NCBI RefSeq assembly: GCF_037975245.1
Contig: NC_092565.1
Location: 20,946,999 to 21,010,998 of the forward strand
DNA from: Apostichopus japonicus
Lineage: Eukaryota > Echinodermata > Holothuroidea > Aspidochirotida > Stichopodidae
Reading direction: 5' to 3'
DNA length: 64,000 nt
This document shows positions 25,340-37,217 of this stretch, piece by piece; positions within the stretch are counted from its first letter, which is position 1; every line of letters begins with the position of its first letter. The position numbers and the translations under genes were made by a program. The notes below the pieces were generated by a model, which had not been told where the DNA came from, ran no database searches, and saw nothing but the letters and a program-made list of their open reading frames with translations.

Positions 25340-27000
25340 AAATAAAACGTGTTCAATGAAGTTTGACTATATGGCAAGCTATATATGAGGTTAGTCATTA
25401 ACAGTTCACAAGTCCAGCATTATGTTTGCTTGACTAGATCCGCGGGATTTCATAATCCATTATATATCTTTGCAATAGAAAAAAAGTGAATTTTCAGTAC
25501 GGATTTTTGCAAGAGAAGCTTGTAAACTTTTCTGTTCGATTAACATTTTTCATTTAGCATATAGTAAAACTTTTAATGAATCATTCAGGTTATATTTCAA
25601 GAAAAGTATTTTACGACCATTAGACAAAAAACAAACGATAAAAAAACGAGTCTGAAATAGGTCAAGAATGGAATATTTTTGTTAAGTGATGATTTCTGAA
25701 GAAAAATAAATAAAAGATTGTATGCCTATAGACTACCGGTTGATAACCGTGTCATTGTAGTGACTTTCACAAAATACTTATAATTCATCAGCATTCTGGC
25801 CTTAAATATGCTAGAAATTTAAATAATGGTCACCCATGTTGGAATAAGGACAAGCATTTTACAGCAATGGGGAATGAATCTCGTTTGTTCTCTTTGTTAT
25901 TTTCAGTTATAAAAACTGTTATTACTGCGGATGCGAATAAATTAATTAGATGTTCGGAAACTCTCGTGGAAATACTTGAGGAAGGCTAGGTATAGAAGCC
26001 TAACCGTTGGCAGCAATAGTGATCATCTTTATAGAAACGTGGGTAGAGTTTGATAGCTTACTGATTTTTGTTGACAATCACAAGTGGTTCTAAGTTACTG
26101 CCTCTTCTTTACCCTTTCACCTTAGATTTAGATCCTTGCTTTGCCCGGAACGGTGTTTGGGAGAGAGACAAAGTGTCCCCCATTTGGGGCTATAGTACAG
26201 CACAACTTTCTCATGTATAGGTTAATTGCCCTCACGGCAGAGGGTTCAGAGAGGTCCAGGGGAAATTATGTGACCGCGAAAATATGGGATATAAGGATCA
26301 ATGTATTGTCAATAATATGCCGTGTACTTTAAGGCACACTAAGGCGGCGTGCAGACATAATGATATTAAGCCCGCCTTGACTAATGAAACCCATGTAGGT
26401 ATAATACTATGAAGCAGCAGATTAGTGATAATGGGACATTTCAATTTCCTTCCTCTGCATGTATACTTTACAACCATCCTCTCGCCTCCCTTCTCTTCTT
26501 CCCCCTCCCCACCCCGACCCCCCCACCCCTCCTCCTCACATTTCCCAATTTGACAAAGAGTCTAAATTTATAATCTTGTAATAATCGGTAAATATATGAT
26601 TATATTTTAACCTTCGTTAAACGTTTCGATTAATATATAGCCAATATAGCGTTCTATTAATTCCGGCGGATTCTTAATTCAATCAATTCGATAATTATAT
26701 GTTAGTATATATGATAAAAAAAATCATATTTTCATGGGCACTCCTTATGCCGTTCAATATTGAAAATAACTGACTAATGTAACGCATAGTTTCGCTTCAT
26801 ATTTTGATACCCTCGAAAGATGCCTCTTTTTGCTTCACTAAATACAGTACAGGTCAATTTACCTGTGTTGTTGACAGAATTCCGACTCATACTTGACCGA
26901 CTTTTAAGGACCCTTGGAAAATAAGAGTAAACGACTAACGTGACCCCGATCAAACTAACTCAAATTTTCAGAAATTAAAAACTGTTTTGGTGGCCATACA
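25340..27000. other. Unannotated DNA
   Basis: No gene or structured repeat recognised. A C-rich block lies at 26497-26540. The plus-strand frame at 26141-26332 lacks splice context. Confidence 0.4.
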
Positions 27001-27048
27001 CCCCCCCCCCTCCCCCCATTCAATATCTCATTTTTTGTCTTAACTCTG

Positions 27049-27131
27049 TTGGTGTTGTTGGTGTTGTTGTTGGTGTTGTTGGTGTTGTTGTTGGTGTTGT
27101 TGGTGTTGTTGGTGTTGTTGGTGTTGTTGTA
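27049..27131. repeat. (GGTGTTGTT)n microsatellite
   Basis: About nine units mixing GGTGTT and GTTGTT. The Asn/Thr repeat on the minus strand is its translation. Confidence 0.95.
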
Positions 27132-28500
27132 GAAACGAAACTTTTTATCAGCTTTTTTGAAGATTTTAGTGCATATCCCACAAAAAGTATATCGGAACAT
27201 TGCGCGAAACATCAACTTTCCTTCTTTATGCTGGGATTTTTGTCAGTAACAGTTGGCTAACTTTTTAAAGCTTATCCTGTGAAATTATCTAGGGCTTGAC
27301 AAGTCACGCTGTTTAACGTGATGAAAGAAACACCTGAACAGATTACATTTCCACTAAATAGAACACGAGGGATACTTTACGTTCCTATTAATTCGATTCG
27401 GGCATGTAACCATAGTGAAATCCCATGCATTGCATTTAGTCACAAACAAATGAAAAAAAAATATTCTCGAGATATATTAATCTCGATATATGTTCCCCGT
27501 ATTATATTCCATGGAAATGGAATTTAAAAACCTGAACCCCAGTTCAAGAAGTAGTTTCAAGTTGAATTTATAAGACGTTAAAACAGTGTTTGCTACGTCA
27601 CTCTACAACAATAGTTCATTGAATCCTTTGTTGATGCATGTATCATGTAATTGTTGGTCTCTCCCTCGCAACAATAGCATTATAAAGCATCTCATACATT
27701 GTTTCTGTAATGGATTTTTCTTTCACTATCTCTCCACCTCTCTCTCTCCCTTCAAGATTTGTAATGAAAGTTTTAATTAACTATCTGCCATCTCCTTAGT
27801 CAATCCATAATAGGGGCTATCTCCTGCATTCACTTCTACAGGCCCACACACTGATCTTCACATGAATCAAAGTCATTTGAAACGCTTTTTTCATTACCAA
27901 TTGTGTCCTTCCGCAAGATGGGTTGTAAAAATCCGCAAACGTCGATTCGAAACAATTCTTTAATTATAACAACCGAGTATAGTCCTCTCAACAATGTACT
28001 TCCGCAAGCAAAATAGGCTGTATACCTTCTTTCATTATCAACATGTGTAATAGTATATAATATACCTTACACGAGTGTGTGAAGTAACACAATGTGGCCA
28101 GACCAATGGCCTCACTTTCCCATAATAACTAAATCTACCGAACTAATCTTACATTATATATACACAAGTAAGCAATTCGTAGACGACTTCTGATATAACA
28201 TGAATGCATTCAAAGAATTCACCCTGCCTCACTATTCAGTGGTGCATAGCGTAATCGTGTTTGTTATGACTAATATCCATTCTCATTCTCTGCAAGGATT
28301 GGATTAGAAAGAGGAAATGTGCTCTTTTAATTGTAAAGTTTTGACACATTTACGATAAAAATTGAAATACTGAGACCGAGACAAGCTGAGCACGCATAAA
28401 CTCGTTATCAAGTGCTGCGATGAGTACTTGTTACCAACAATACTCGTAAACAAACGGAAAAACAAACAAATAAACACAATAAACAAACAAGGAAACAATG
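27132..28500. other. Unannotated DNA with two strong minus-strand acceptor-like sites
   Basis: CTTGTCTCGGTCTCAG at about 28375 and CCAATCCTTGCAG at about 28290 (both minus) are good acceptors followed by short open frames that end in stop codons. Either could be the last exon after 29135-29187, but the phases allow only very short tails, so I make no call. Confidence 0.35.
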
Positions 28501-28524
28501 AATCAAGTACACACAATATTTCAT

Positions 28525-28693
28525 GTATATATACTTATATGTATACATATATTTGTATATATATATTTGTGTATATATATATAAACATATACATATCTAT
28601 ATATGATATATATGTGTGTGTATATATATAACTATATATATACCTATATATATATATATATACACATATCTATATATATATATATATATATAT
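28525..28693. repeat. TA-rich compound microsatellite
   Basis: TATATG, TATATTTG and (TA)n words mixed with TGTGTG over about 170 bp. Confidence 0.95.
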
Positions 28694-29134
28694 CAACTAT
28701 ACTTTCAATGCTGTAGGTTTTGGGGGGAATTTTTTATTTATTTTTCTTTGTGCTTGAGAAAAAAACCTCTTTTAGAAACTAAGTAGAAAGCTTTTCATGT
28801 CTTACATTTAATAGAACACAGAAGTTGCTGAAAACAGTCTCACGTGGTCTGCTGGCTCCGTTATCGAACGGAAAACAGTAAATAAAGAGGCAGAATATAG
28901 CGAAACACTTTTAAAACAAATTACATTTTTGACTCCTTGTTTCTAAACCCGCAGTTCATGTTTTACTAGTTTACCTAAAACTCTCTTGAAATTCCGTCTT
29001 AATACTTTTATAGACTTTATACCAGCTATCAACTTACGTGCACGACTGCCTCTCGAAAGTCTATTTAGTAGCTATCGACTAGAATAAAAAATCTCATCTT
29101 CTCGGCCAACATTGTCACTCTAAATCAAACTTAC

Positions 29135-29187
29135 CTTCCAGTTTTCTTCTCGATGTACGGTAAATCGCTTTGTAACTCCACGAAAAT
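29135..29187 (-). CDS. Candidate internal exon (minus), strong splice sites
   Basis: On the minus strand the acceptor is GCGATATTTACAG and the donor is the near-perfect TGGAAG/GTAAGT. The 53-bp exon reads IFVELQSDLPYIEKKTG, phase 0 at the start and 2 nt left at the end. The sequence looks genuinely coding: charged, one Pro, an amphipathic pattern. I could not find a phase-matched neighbour on either side, so gene identity and extent are unknown. It is too short for a family assignment. Confidence 0.42.
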
Positions 29188-29766
29188 CTGTAAATATCGC
29201 TCTATGATAGTTATATATACTCGTTCTCTTGATAATCGGTAAAATGTACGTTTGATCCAAAACAGATTTCAACAAAAAACTTTAACCAAATTTGTGAATG
29301 ATAAACACGTAATCAACGGTACAACATCGACTGTCGGCCAATGGAGTCAAACTCGCAACTTTATGTATCTTCCGTGTTTGGGTGTACAATGTTATGCGCA
29401 AGCGCGATGGTAATTGGTCATTTATAATATATTGTGTGTAGCGCCGGGCAGAAGGAGAGGGAGAGAGACATACTCTATACTCATTTAATTTATCGACATT
29501 TCAGCCTCTTCGTATGTCATGTTTAGTACCAGTCACCTGATCACCAAGGACGAAATTCTACCACTCGTATAAACCGAAATGACAAATTAAAGGTAGAAAT
29601 GATGACGAAACTTTACAGATAAAACAAAACAGAGAAATTATAAAATGGGGTATATTTATTTGATGTCGTGGTCCGTGAGGTTGCCGACGGTATCCCAAAC
29701 GATATACTGAGAGAAAACGACTAATTGAATTCGTGTTTACACCTGCGTTGTTTTCAATTTGAACAG

Positions 29767-29958
29767 AGCAGAACTCGCAAGGCTTATTATACAAAGCAGG
29801 GGTTAACAAAAATTGTGTCTGTGACCGAGCATCGGTTTTTGAACAATGTTTTCAGAGGGGAGAAAAAGGGTAACGATGAATTAAGGACAGTAGTTGAAAA
29901 TTTTATGATGTTTATTAACGACATTTTGCAACCATTGAGGAAACCATTATTGTGGTAA
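29767..29958 (+). CDS. Candidate terminal exon (plus), basic C-terminus
   Basis: After GTTTTCAATTTGAACAG the frame is open in phase 0 for 63 codons to TAA. It starts SRTRKAYYTKQGLTKIVSV and ends FMMFINDILQPLRKPLLW. The mix of R/K/E/V and the amphipathic end look protein-like. However, the acceptor is mediocre, a different frame is also open for about 35 codons from the same acceptor, and there is no nearby AATAAA. It may be a chance frame. Confidence 0.28.
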   Translation, partial: SRTRKAYYTKQGLTKIVSVTEHRFLNNVFRGEKKGNDELRTVVENFMMFINDILQPLRKPLLW

Positions 29959-30170
29959 TGAATGGTTGGTTGAAAACAAAGTAAAGGGTATAATTTGTCT
30001 TAGATAAGAAAGGTATAAATGTGTTGGATTTACCTCATCATATAGTGGTTGTGACATGAGAAAAATCAAGGTCGATTTGGTTTGTTGTAGATGTTTCAAG
30101 AGGTTTCAGAAAGAAAATATGGCAGTGGAAAAGGAGTTTATGTCCTTGGTCACCATTTTTATATTTTTTT

Positions 30171-30285
30171 AGGGGTGGGGTTAGGGGGATGGGGAATGGG
30201 TGGTGTGGGATGGGTGATGGGGTGGGGATGGGGTGGGGATGGGGTGGGGTAGGGAAAGGGGTTGTGGTGGGGTGGGGTAGGGAGT
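30171..30285 (+). repeat. G-rich (GGGGTGGGGAT)n tract, G-quadruplex-prone
   Basis: There are more than a dozen runs of three or four G separated by 1-3 nt (GGGGTGGGGATGGGGTGGGG). It meets the usual G4 pattern many times over on the plus strand. Confidence 0.9.
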
Positions 30286-30736
30286 CTTTGGTTAAAAATG
30301 ATACGCGATCTATTAGTTATAATAATTATTATTATATTGTTTCACATAGTCAGCTAAAAATACGATATTAATTTATCTGTTAATCTGTGGGATATCCCTC
30401 TTACAGAGTTTCGTCGAAATGAAATATAGCATACTCCAGATCATATTCGATTCTGAAAGTTTCGTCGCCCACGATATTTAAGTATTGTTTTCCTCGGTAT
30501 AAAAAAAATGATGGAAATAGTTTTAAAATAAATACAAAACATTTGAGATGAATTGCCATCATTATATCACTAACTAGATGTTCTTTGCCATATTCACAAA
30601 ATATCACCCAAGTTGAATATACTTCAATATGCATAAAACAAATCGTTACAAATGTGTGTTTTTGACCTATTGATGAAGAGAATTTACAACAATTCTTGTT
30701 AAGCATACAGCTATAGCCATGCACGGACATTGCCCC

Positions 30737-30752
30737 ATTTATTATCCGAAAT
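30737..30752. repeat. Left target-site duplication of the U2-headed element (16 bp)
   Basis: ATTTATTATCCGAAAT, identical to 30947-30962. The final AT overlaps the expected first two bases of U2, so the true duplication is 14-16 bp. Confidence 0.92.
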
Positions 30753-30796
30753 CGCTTCTCGGCCTTTTGGCTAAGATCATGTGTAGTATCTGTTCC
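30751..30796 (+). pseudogene. U2 snRNA 5' domain (nt 1-46), retrotransposed fragment
   Basis: From ATCGCTTCTCGGCCTTTTGG onward, 45 of 46 positions match the start of metazoan U2 snRNA as I know it, with one visible change (A30 to T). Included are stem-loop I (CGGCCTTTTGGC) and the branch-point recognition sequence GTAGTA at 30783-30788. The match stops abruptly at the end of CTGTTC. Stem-loop IIa, the Sm site (AATTTTTGG-like) and stem-loops III/IV are absent, so this cannot make a functional spliceosomal U2. The flanking duplication shows it is part of an inserted element, not a native U2 gene. Confidence 0.93.
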
Positions 30797-30946
30797 CTTT
30801 CGAGGGGAATGGTGATGCACACCCGACGATGATCACACAGTCACAGTCCCGATGCAAATTGGACTGGGGTTTAGAGCGGATCAGTCGTTCGGTAGTTTGG
30901 TTTTCGTGCCCAGGTTCTTTCCTGGGCGACTTTTTCTTAAAAAAAT
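30753..30946 (+). mobile_element. U2-headed SINE-like retroelement, about 195 bp, with A-tail and TSD
   Basis: Order of parts: U2 5' domain (to 30796); a body with three perfect small hairpins (TTCCC/GGGAA at 30793-30809, CAGTCC/GGACTG at 30844-30866, GCCCAGG/CCTGGGC at 30908-30927); oligo-T at 30931-30935; a seven-A tail; then the right copy of the 16-bp target duplication. A-tail plus duplication is the signature of LINE-driven retrotransposition. The unrelated body after nt 46 means either a composite SINE with a U2-derived head or a one-off template-switch chimera. Published snRNA-derived SINEs (for example SINEU in crocodilians) are a precedent. No LINE is visible in this window, and copy number cannot be judged here. 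Confidence 0.85.
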
Positions 30947-30962
30947 ATTTATTATCCGAAAT
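30947..30962. repeat. Right target-site duplication of the U2-headed element
   Basis: ATTTATTATCCGAAAT follows the A-tail directly and is identical to 30737-30752. Confidence 0.92.
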
Positions 30963-33200
30963 GAAATCAAGCATGGGCTATCAAAGTTGACTTTTTCGAG
31001 ATTGTAATAATGCGATAAAATGTACGAGAAGGTTAAATTACCCACAGATTATCCTGAGCACACAGTCCATTAGGTCAAGCACGCACCAGCCGAGAGAAAA
31101 ACCAAATATGAATAGTAGAACAAAATGATTTTATTGCCTCAAATAACATGTTCATAGCGTATTACGAAAGAAAAATTATAAAATTGTTCTTTTATTTAAT
31201 CCTATGGGGGCATTGCTGTTGATTTAAATAAAAAATTGCAGACCACTTTGTTTGGTGGAATTATTACACGTTGTTTTAATCATTGAAGTGACATTAACTA
31301 TTAGTTACGTATGGAAGAGGAGACAGATTTTTTTTGGCCTTAAAGGATCGTTCCAGACTTAATGACCAGATGAATATCGTCAAAACGTGAATAGATTTGC
31401 AAGTTCCTTTCTCTCTCTCTCCATCCTCTATCTCTCCCATCGATTTCTCCATCTATCTCTTCTCCCCATATCCTCCAGTCGAAAATGCCCTATTTACACT
31501 ACAGTTCTTTCTTAATCCACCGGTATATTATCATCAAATGTTAAGTCCTTTAACGTTTTTTAAAGCCTTCTTTCTTTTGTTTTCCTTTGCTTGCATGTCC
31601 ATAAATTCCAGTCGCGTGCCCCACATTTTAATTCTTCGACGATGACATTAGCTAATGTAAGGGAACACCCCTTAGAATGAAATCAGAATTCATATACATA
31701 TATACATATATATGTATGTCACATTTTCTTTCATAGTAATGAAAATGAATAAGTGTACCGGGTTAGTATCACGCAATGAAACAAGACATAAATCAGGCTT
31801 TGTAACTGATATAATCTTAGAATAACTGAAAGCAAACTCGGAATGATGTATAGGGAAATTTAAGTATCCATACATAAAAAAATTAGAAAGGTCGAAAGAG
31901 GGAGGGGTGTGGGGGGGGGTGAGGGAGGATGGGTGACAAGTATCGGCGGTTGATACTTTGTTTTAACACAATCATGCTTGAAGTTAATTCTTAGTTAAAA
32001 AAAAAATCAGGAAGGGCAGGCCCGGGCCCCAATCCTCCTCTGTTGATCAGCCCCTAGCGAAGGTACATCCTTTTCGTAATCTTTGAAACTATATTACAAA
32101 GTAACCCAACAGATTGTTGATTTGCCCTCTCCTTCTCATAGACTGGCTCATTACATCAAAATGAATCCGATCAAACGATCAAGTTACCGTCGATATGGAG
32201 GTACTATTGTAGTAGGCACACAAATGCATCTCACCCCCTCACTACCTAATGTTGTGCCTTTGGAGCCCTCAATGGAATGTCGATAAAAATAAAAATAAAC
32301 CTTTCCCCCTCTCTTATGGACTATTGTGATTAAAACATGCATCCCCACATAAACAATAAAAAGCGAACCAACTGGTCAAAGCACTTTTTTCAGTGCTAAG
32401 ATGGCACTCAGTTAGATTCCCCTCCCCCTCCCATCCCCTCCCCCTCCCCCTCCCCGACCCCTTCCCCTACGTTGAGAAGCAACACGTTCATGCAAGTAAA
32501 CATTTATAAATGTTAACAAAGGATAGATGGGACACACATAATGGTGAGAGAGATGAGAACCTATCAGTTTTGTTGGTAGTAAGCCAATGCAGTATATTGC
32601 TGCTTTATCCCTAAAACTTCACTATCATATATAGTTCAAAACAACATTAATGACACGACCTATATATACAAAAATTAAAAGAGTCGCCACATATTTGCTA
32701 CACGTGATAATATCGCCTTCTTTCCATGACAAAAAAAAATGAACTGAAAATGCAGTTGATTGCTGTAAAAGCTACAGCAAAACCGACCTTGTTTTATACT
32801 ACAATGTAACACCTTTCTTTATAATGAGACATTTCACGTTCGATTCATGAGCTTAAGAAGAAAAGGGGGAAATAAAGCGGTTCTTATATATGAATCGAGA
32901 GATTTTTGCTCTAAATGCATTTAGTAAAGATTTTGGTTGGAATAGTATGAGTTTGATAGATCGTATAGCTTAGTGTTTTTATTATCATTGTTGTTGTTGT
33001 TTTTCTTTTTTCTTTCTGCAACAACTGATAGATAATAATTAACAAAGTGTAACAAAGAAGAAAAAAAAACACTTTTTTCGATCTTGCTCTGTAATAGTGT
33101 CCATTAAATAGTTTTGAATAAATTCATGATAAATCTAATTTCTACAGAATTCTAGAATTCTACTCTTTTTGTATTCGAAAATGGCTTGCTCATCCACGGT
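30963..33200. other. Unannotated DNA with homopolymer and C-rich blocks
   Basis: C-rich tract at 32417-32470 (CCCCTCCCCCTCCC words), G-run at about 31905-31925. No gene supported. Confidence 0.45.
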
Positions 33201-33212
33201 AGAAAAGATTTT

Positions 33213-33352
33213 TGCCTCCTCTTTCCCCTGCCTCTCCCCCCTCTCCATCTCCTTCTCCTCCCTCTCCCTCCTCTCCCCTCCCCCACCCCTCTCCCTCTCC
33301 CTCTCCACCTTCCTCTCTCCACCTTTCTCCACTCTCTCCCTCTTTCTCGATC
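33213..33352. repeat. (CTCCCT)n polypyrimidine tract
   Basis: About 140 bp of CTCTCC/CTCCCT words. Pro/Ser/Leu-rich plus-strand frames and Arg/Gly/Glu-rich minus-strand frames here are artefacts. Confidence 0.95.
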
Positions 33353-34147
33353 TTTGTATTTACAGTGCCTCGGAATCACCGCCTTGAAACTACCGGACTC
33401 TCAGACTTAAGTGGATATTAACTCGATAAAACCACCTATATTCAGCAATGAAAGAGAACAGACCATTCACAAGGGACCAGCTACAAATGATAAAATTCCG
33501 TCAGATTTCCTTTTGAGGCGAAGACAACAAAAATGAGATTCCGGATACACATGTACGTTCGCTTTGCTTTGTCAAGAAGTGTCGCTGGGATTCTGTCTTA
33601 ACATAATATTCAGAACAGATTTCAATCTCTTATAGAGACGCAATCGAATCATTCCTAGTTCACGAATTATGGGAAACATATATTGTTTGTCAAAATTTGA
33701 TAAGTTTATCTTGGGGGTTATTTGGACGGCAATGACGAGGGTAATTTGACTGAAGAATGACCTGTATATTTAATACATATGTCTATATGTCAAGCAGTGG
33801 TTTACTTTCTTACGTGATATAGGCCTGTCAAATTAACCTAAGAAAAGGTTCCTTCGAAACTAGCAAATGTGTCGGTTCTTTCTTCTTTTTTTTTCTTTCT
33901 TTCTTGTTTTGTTTTTGTTTGTTTTCTTCTCTCTTTTTTTCTATTATTTCGTTGTTTTTGTGGTGAAGACCAAGTTCATCATTAATTAACACACTTCAAG
34001 AGGAATTTTGAGCTGAAGTTAATAACCATAAAGCCTTTAGAATTTTTTCCCCGGAAATATTTGGACCATATATAGTTTAGAGGGTACAAAATAAACAACC
34101 TGCTCCCTTCACCAACCTTAGTTTGCTATTATTTTTCAAGTCACTTA

Positions 34148-34148
<1 letters not shown>

Positions 34149-34201
<53 letters not shown>

Positions 34202-34205
34202 AATA
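34149..34205. repeat. (TA)n microsatellite
   Basis: About 50 bp of TA, then ATATAAATATAT. Confidence 0.97.
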
Positions 34206-35183
34206 TATCTAACATATATGAAGTGAAGTATATCTCTCGTCGAGAACTGAACAAGTCCATGTACCTTCACTGAACATCATCCAAAATTTACTCGTTTTAC
34301 ATTTTCTGATAATATTGGCGTTCAAAGGATGAAATTAAATGGTTAAATTGCCATGATACCGTGATATATGTATATGTATATGCTGTTCGTACAAGGGGAA
34401 CTTGACTAAACTGGAGAAGAATCTTTGATTATCTCAGAATAACGCAGGAAGTTGCTTCTGGCGATCGTTTAATGACCATTTTATTGAAACTTTTTTGGAT
34501 AATACGTTGAGTTCAGTGTTTCCATACAGTGTTATAATCCTTTCTTGTTTGTACTCATTGTGCGTGGTTTGAAGTCCTAATTAGAAAAGCGGTAGAAGTT
34601 TCACTTTGCCAGCCTGATTAACACTGACGCCAAATTCACTTGCGTCTTGATCAAACAAGTACATAGTAACTTATTTTATACCATTTAAATGCATTTTACT
34701 TTCTTTCTTATATTTTTTTTTGGGGGGGGGGGAGGGGTGTGGGCGGGGGTAATGCTCCTGCTGTACTACAGCAATACATATCGAAACCGCACTGAAACTC
34801 CAAATTGATTAACGGTTTTCTTTCAACCGTCACTACCGGTTGGGACAATAATTAGCAAATGTCCTTCTGCGTCATTATATTTCTCATAACTGTAAACCTT
34901 ATACGATTACATGATTGGACCAAAGAAATAATAACGATCGCTGATACACTTGAACCAAATCATTTTTCATTTATATTTTACTTATTGCAATGCAGCTAGT
35001 TAATGTTTTTCCAAATAATAATGACTCATAAATTATTGATATCATGTGTATATAAATATGAACAATTTTACGAGAGAAAAAAACACAAATTAGGAAATAA
35101 TCCGTGGGAGTTTCTGAACAACATTTGTTTTGATGTTTTGATTTTGCGTCATGCTAGATCAACGTTGGCCGCCAATCCCCCTG

Positions 35184-35186
<3 letters not shown>

Positions 35187-35241
<55 letters not shown>
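35187..35241. repeat. (TA)n microsatellite
   Basis: About 55 bp of pure TA, 65 bp upstream of a candidate plus-strand exon. Confidence 0.97.
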
Positions 35242-35243
<2 letters not shown>

Positions 35244-35305
35244 ACTGAAATGAAAAGGGAGGAAGTTTCAGAGAAATTTATGCAATGTTATTTGTATGTT
35301 TGCAG

Positions 35306-35363
35306 GTTTTTCTCAAGTCCACACATTGGGATGCATATTTACCATTTTTCCCTCATGCTCATG
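35306..35363 (+). CDS. Candidate internal exon (plus), frame ambiguous
   Basis: It lies between a good acceptor (TTATTTGTATGTTTGCAG) and a good donor (CTCATG/GTACGT). All three frames are open over the 58 bp. The most protein-like is phase 0, VFLKSTHWDAYLPFFPHAH, ending one base into the next codon. Because every frame is open, coding potential rests only on the splice signals, and the frame cannot be chosen from sequence alone. No phase-matched partner found. Confidence 0.28.
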
Positions 35364-37154
35364 GTACGTTAAGATACTGTTGAATACGTTGTGTATACCG
35401 TGGAACTTATAAAATTCGAAAGGAAGGGATTTTAACGTAAATTGCCTTTTTTTCATTTTGTATGTGTAAGAAAATCAGAAACAGACAAGCTGACAACTAC
35501 ATGACGAAGAATTTACTGAGTAATTTTGAAAGAACATAAAAATTATTTTTTTTATAACTCTGTAAACAAAATAAGGTGAAAACTGTTATTAATTTCAGTG
35601 CGCAAGCACTTAGTAACACAATGAACACATTAAAGACACAATAACATAGATCGGTGATTCATAAGACTTGGAGAAAACGATAAATAAAAATATGACATAA
35701 ATTGACATAAGCTAAAAGAGTTCGATTTATGAACTTTTTTTTATGACTAAGTGACACTTCCTGGTTTGCGTAGACGCAAACAATTTTTGCTATTGTTCTT
35801 TTGCAATTGAAAGGCTGTTAATTTAACAAGAGTAAACAATTCGTGATCTTTTACGGATCTATGCAGTTCCTGTTGTCAAATTGCTTTGACGAAAGATTAG
35901 ACATTGGTTGTGTCGTAACTATGAATGTGAAACGTCAAAATCTTGTACAAATGGGAGCAGGGATTGAAAAAGCAATCATACACCCCCGACATGAGCTACA
36001 ATGGCCGAGCATAAAGGAGTTCTTGGATTGACAGAAATAACATATGCTTCTTTGTCAATCGATTGATCGATAGGTTCGATTAAATGGTACGGTTTTCGTT
36101 ACGTCATATGACACGATGCTACTAGTTTTTATTATTGTGTTATTTCATTTTCATGCAAACAGTGATAACTTGTAAAAGAAGCACTTGCGTAAAGAGAGTC
36201 ATTAGTTTTATGAGAAGTATGGCCCTCATACTTTTGAAATTAAAGGATTTAATATTCAAATCTCCATATGGATACCCCCCCCCCCTCTTAAGAAATGGCA
36301 GAGTGCAGTATAATTTTAAGCAGAACTTTTTTTTTCTTTTTGGGGGGGTGGGGGTGGGGGCGAATTATTCGTGTGTCTCTATCTTTCATTGTCCGTCTGT
36401 CTCTCAGACATGTAGTCCTCAAGCAGATCACCTCTCCTTCTTAGTATCATTGATTTATTATAGTTGACATCTGTCAATGGACCAAACGTAAAGCCATATC
36501 AACCGATAGTGCGGAACGAATCACATGTACATGATCTGACATTAGAAACATTCAGGGTCTTTTTAGCCTCATGCTGTTTGGAACAAAGGTTATGAGTTAT
36601 AAGTATAATTACCCCCTCGAATTTACATCTGTCATTTTTGTAATTGAAGTAAGTACCAATCAGGTATACTAATTAAGAATAATGATGGTTGAAAATTCTC
36701 GAGGTGAAGCGAATTGTCTCAATTAGAAAACTCGTATCTCGATATAGTGACAGCTTTCGTATCATAATTCGATTTTATTCAATTTTAATCAATGCTTGTT
36801 CAATGTGATCTGATCTCGGTTTTACCCTTTTTCTTGAATGATTTTGAAGAAGATGTTCTTTGATATAATGCAATAACAATCCCCGGGAAAGGTGACGGCA
36901 AAATATTAAACGACGATAAAAAATTAATATAATTCGCATCCAGAGCTTGTCTTTGGTCTTCGTTCCATCCGAGGATGACAAATACGAGGAGGGGAAATTG
37001 GACATAACTCTTGTGAATGAGGCATGGCTTTCATTTGCACTGATTTTTAGGAAATATGAATGTATATATGAAAGAATGAGCTGTTATTCTTTTTCAACCA
37101 ATACCACAGAGGAAACAATGGAAGTACATCACGCATAAACATCTCGACTATAAA

Positions 37155-37156
<2 letters not shown>

Positions 37157-37216
<60 letters not shown>
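37157..37216. repeat. (TA)n microsatellite
   Basis: About 60 bp of pure TA. Confidence 0.97.

Positions 37217-37217
<1 letters not shown>

Noticed and set aside
24815-25341. 160-codon Phe/Ser/Leu-rich frames
   Set aside because: They come from the TTTC polypyrimidine tract, where stops are rare for compositional reasons.
30401-30820. 139-codon minus-strand frame overlapping the U2-headed element
   Set aside because: Its start lies inside the inserted retroelement and no splice or conserved motif is visible. It is about the longest non-repeat frame expected by chance in a window of this size.
30751-30940. Intact U2 snRNA gene
   Set aside because: The match ends at nt 46, the Sm site and 3' stem-loops are missing, and a target-site duplication surrounds the sequence.
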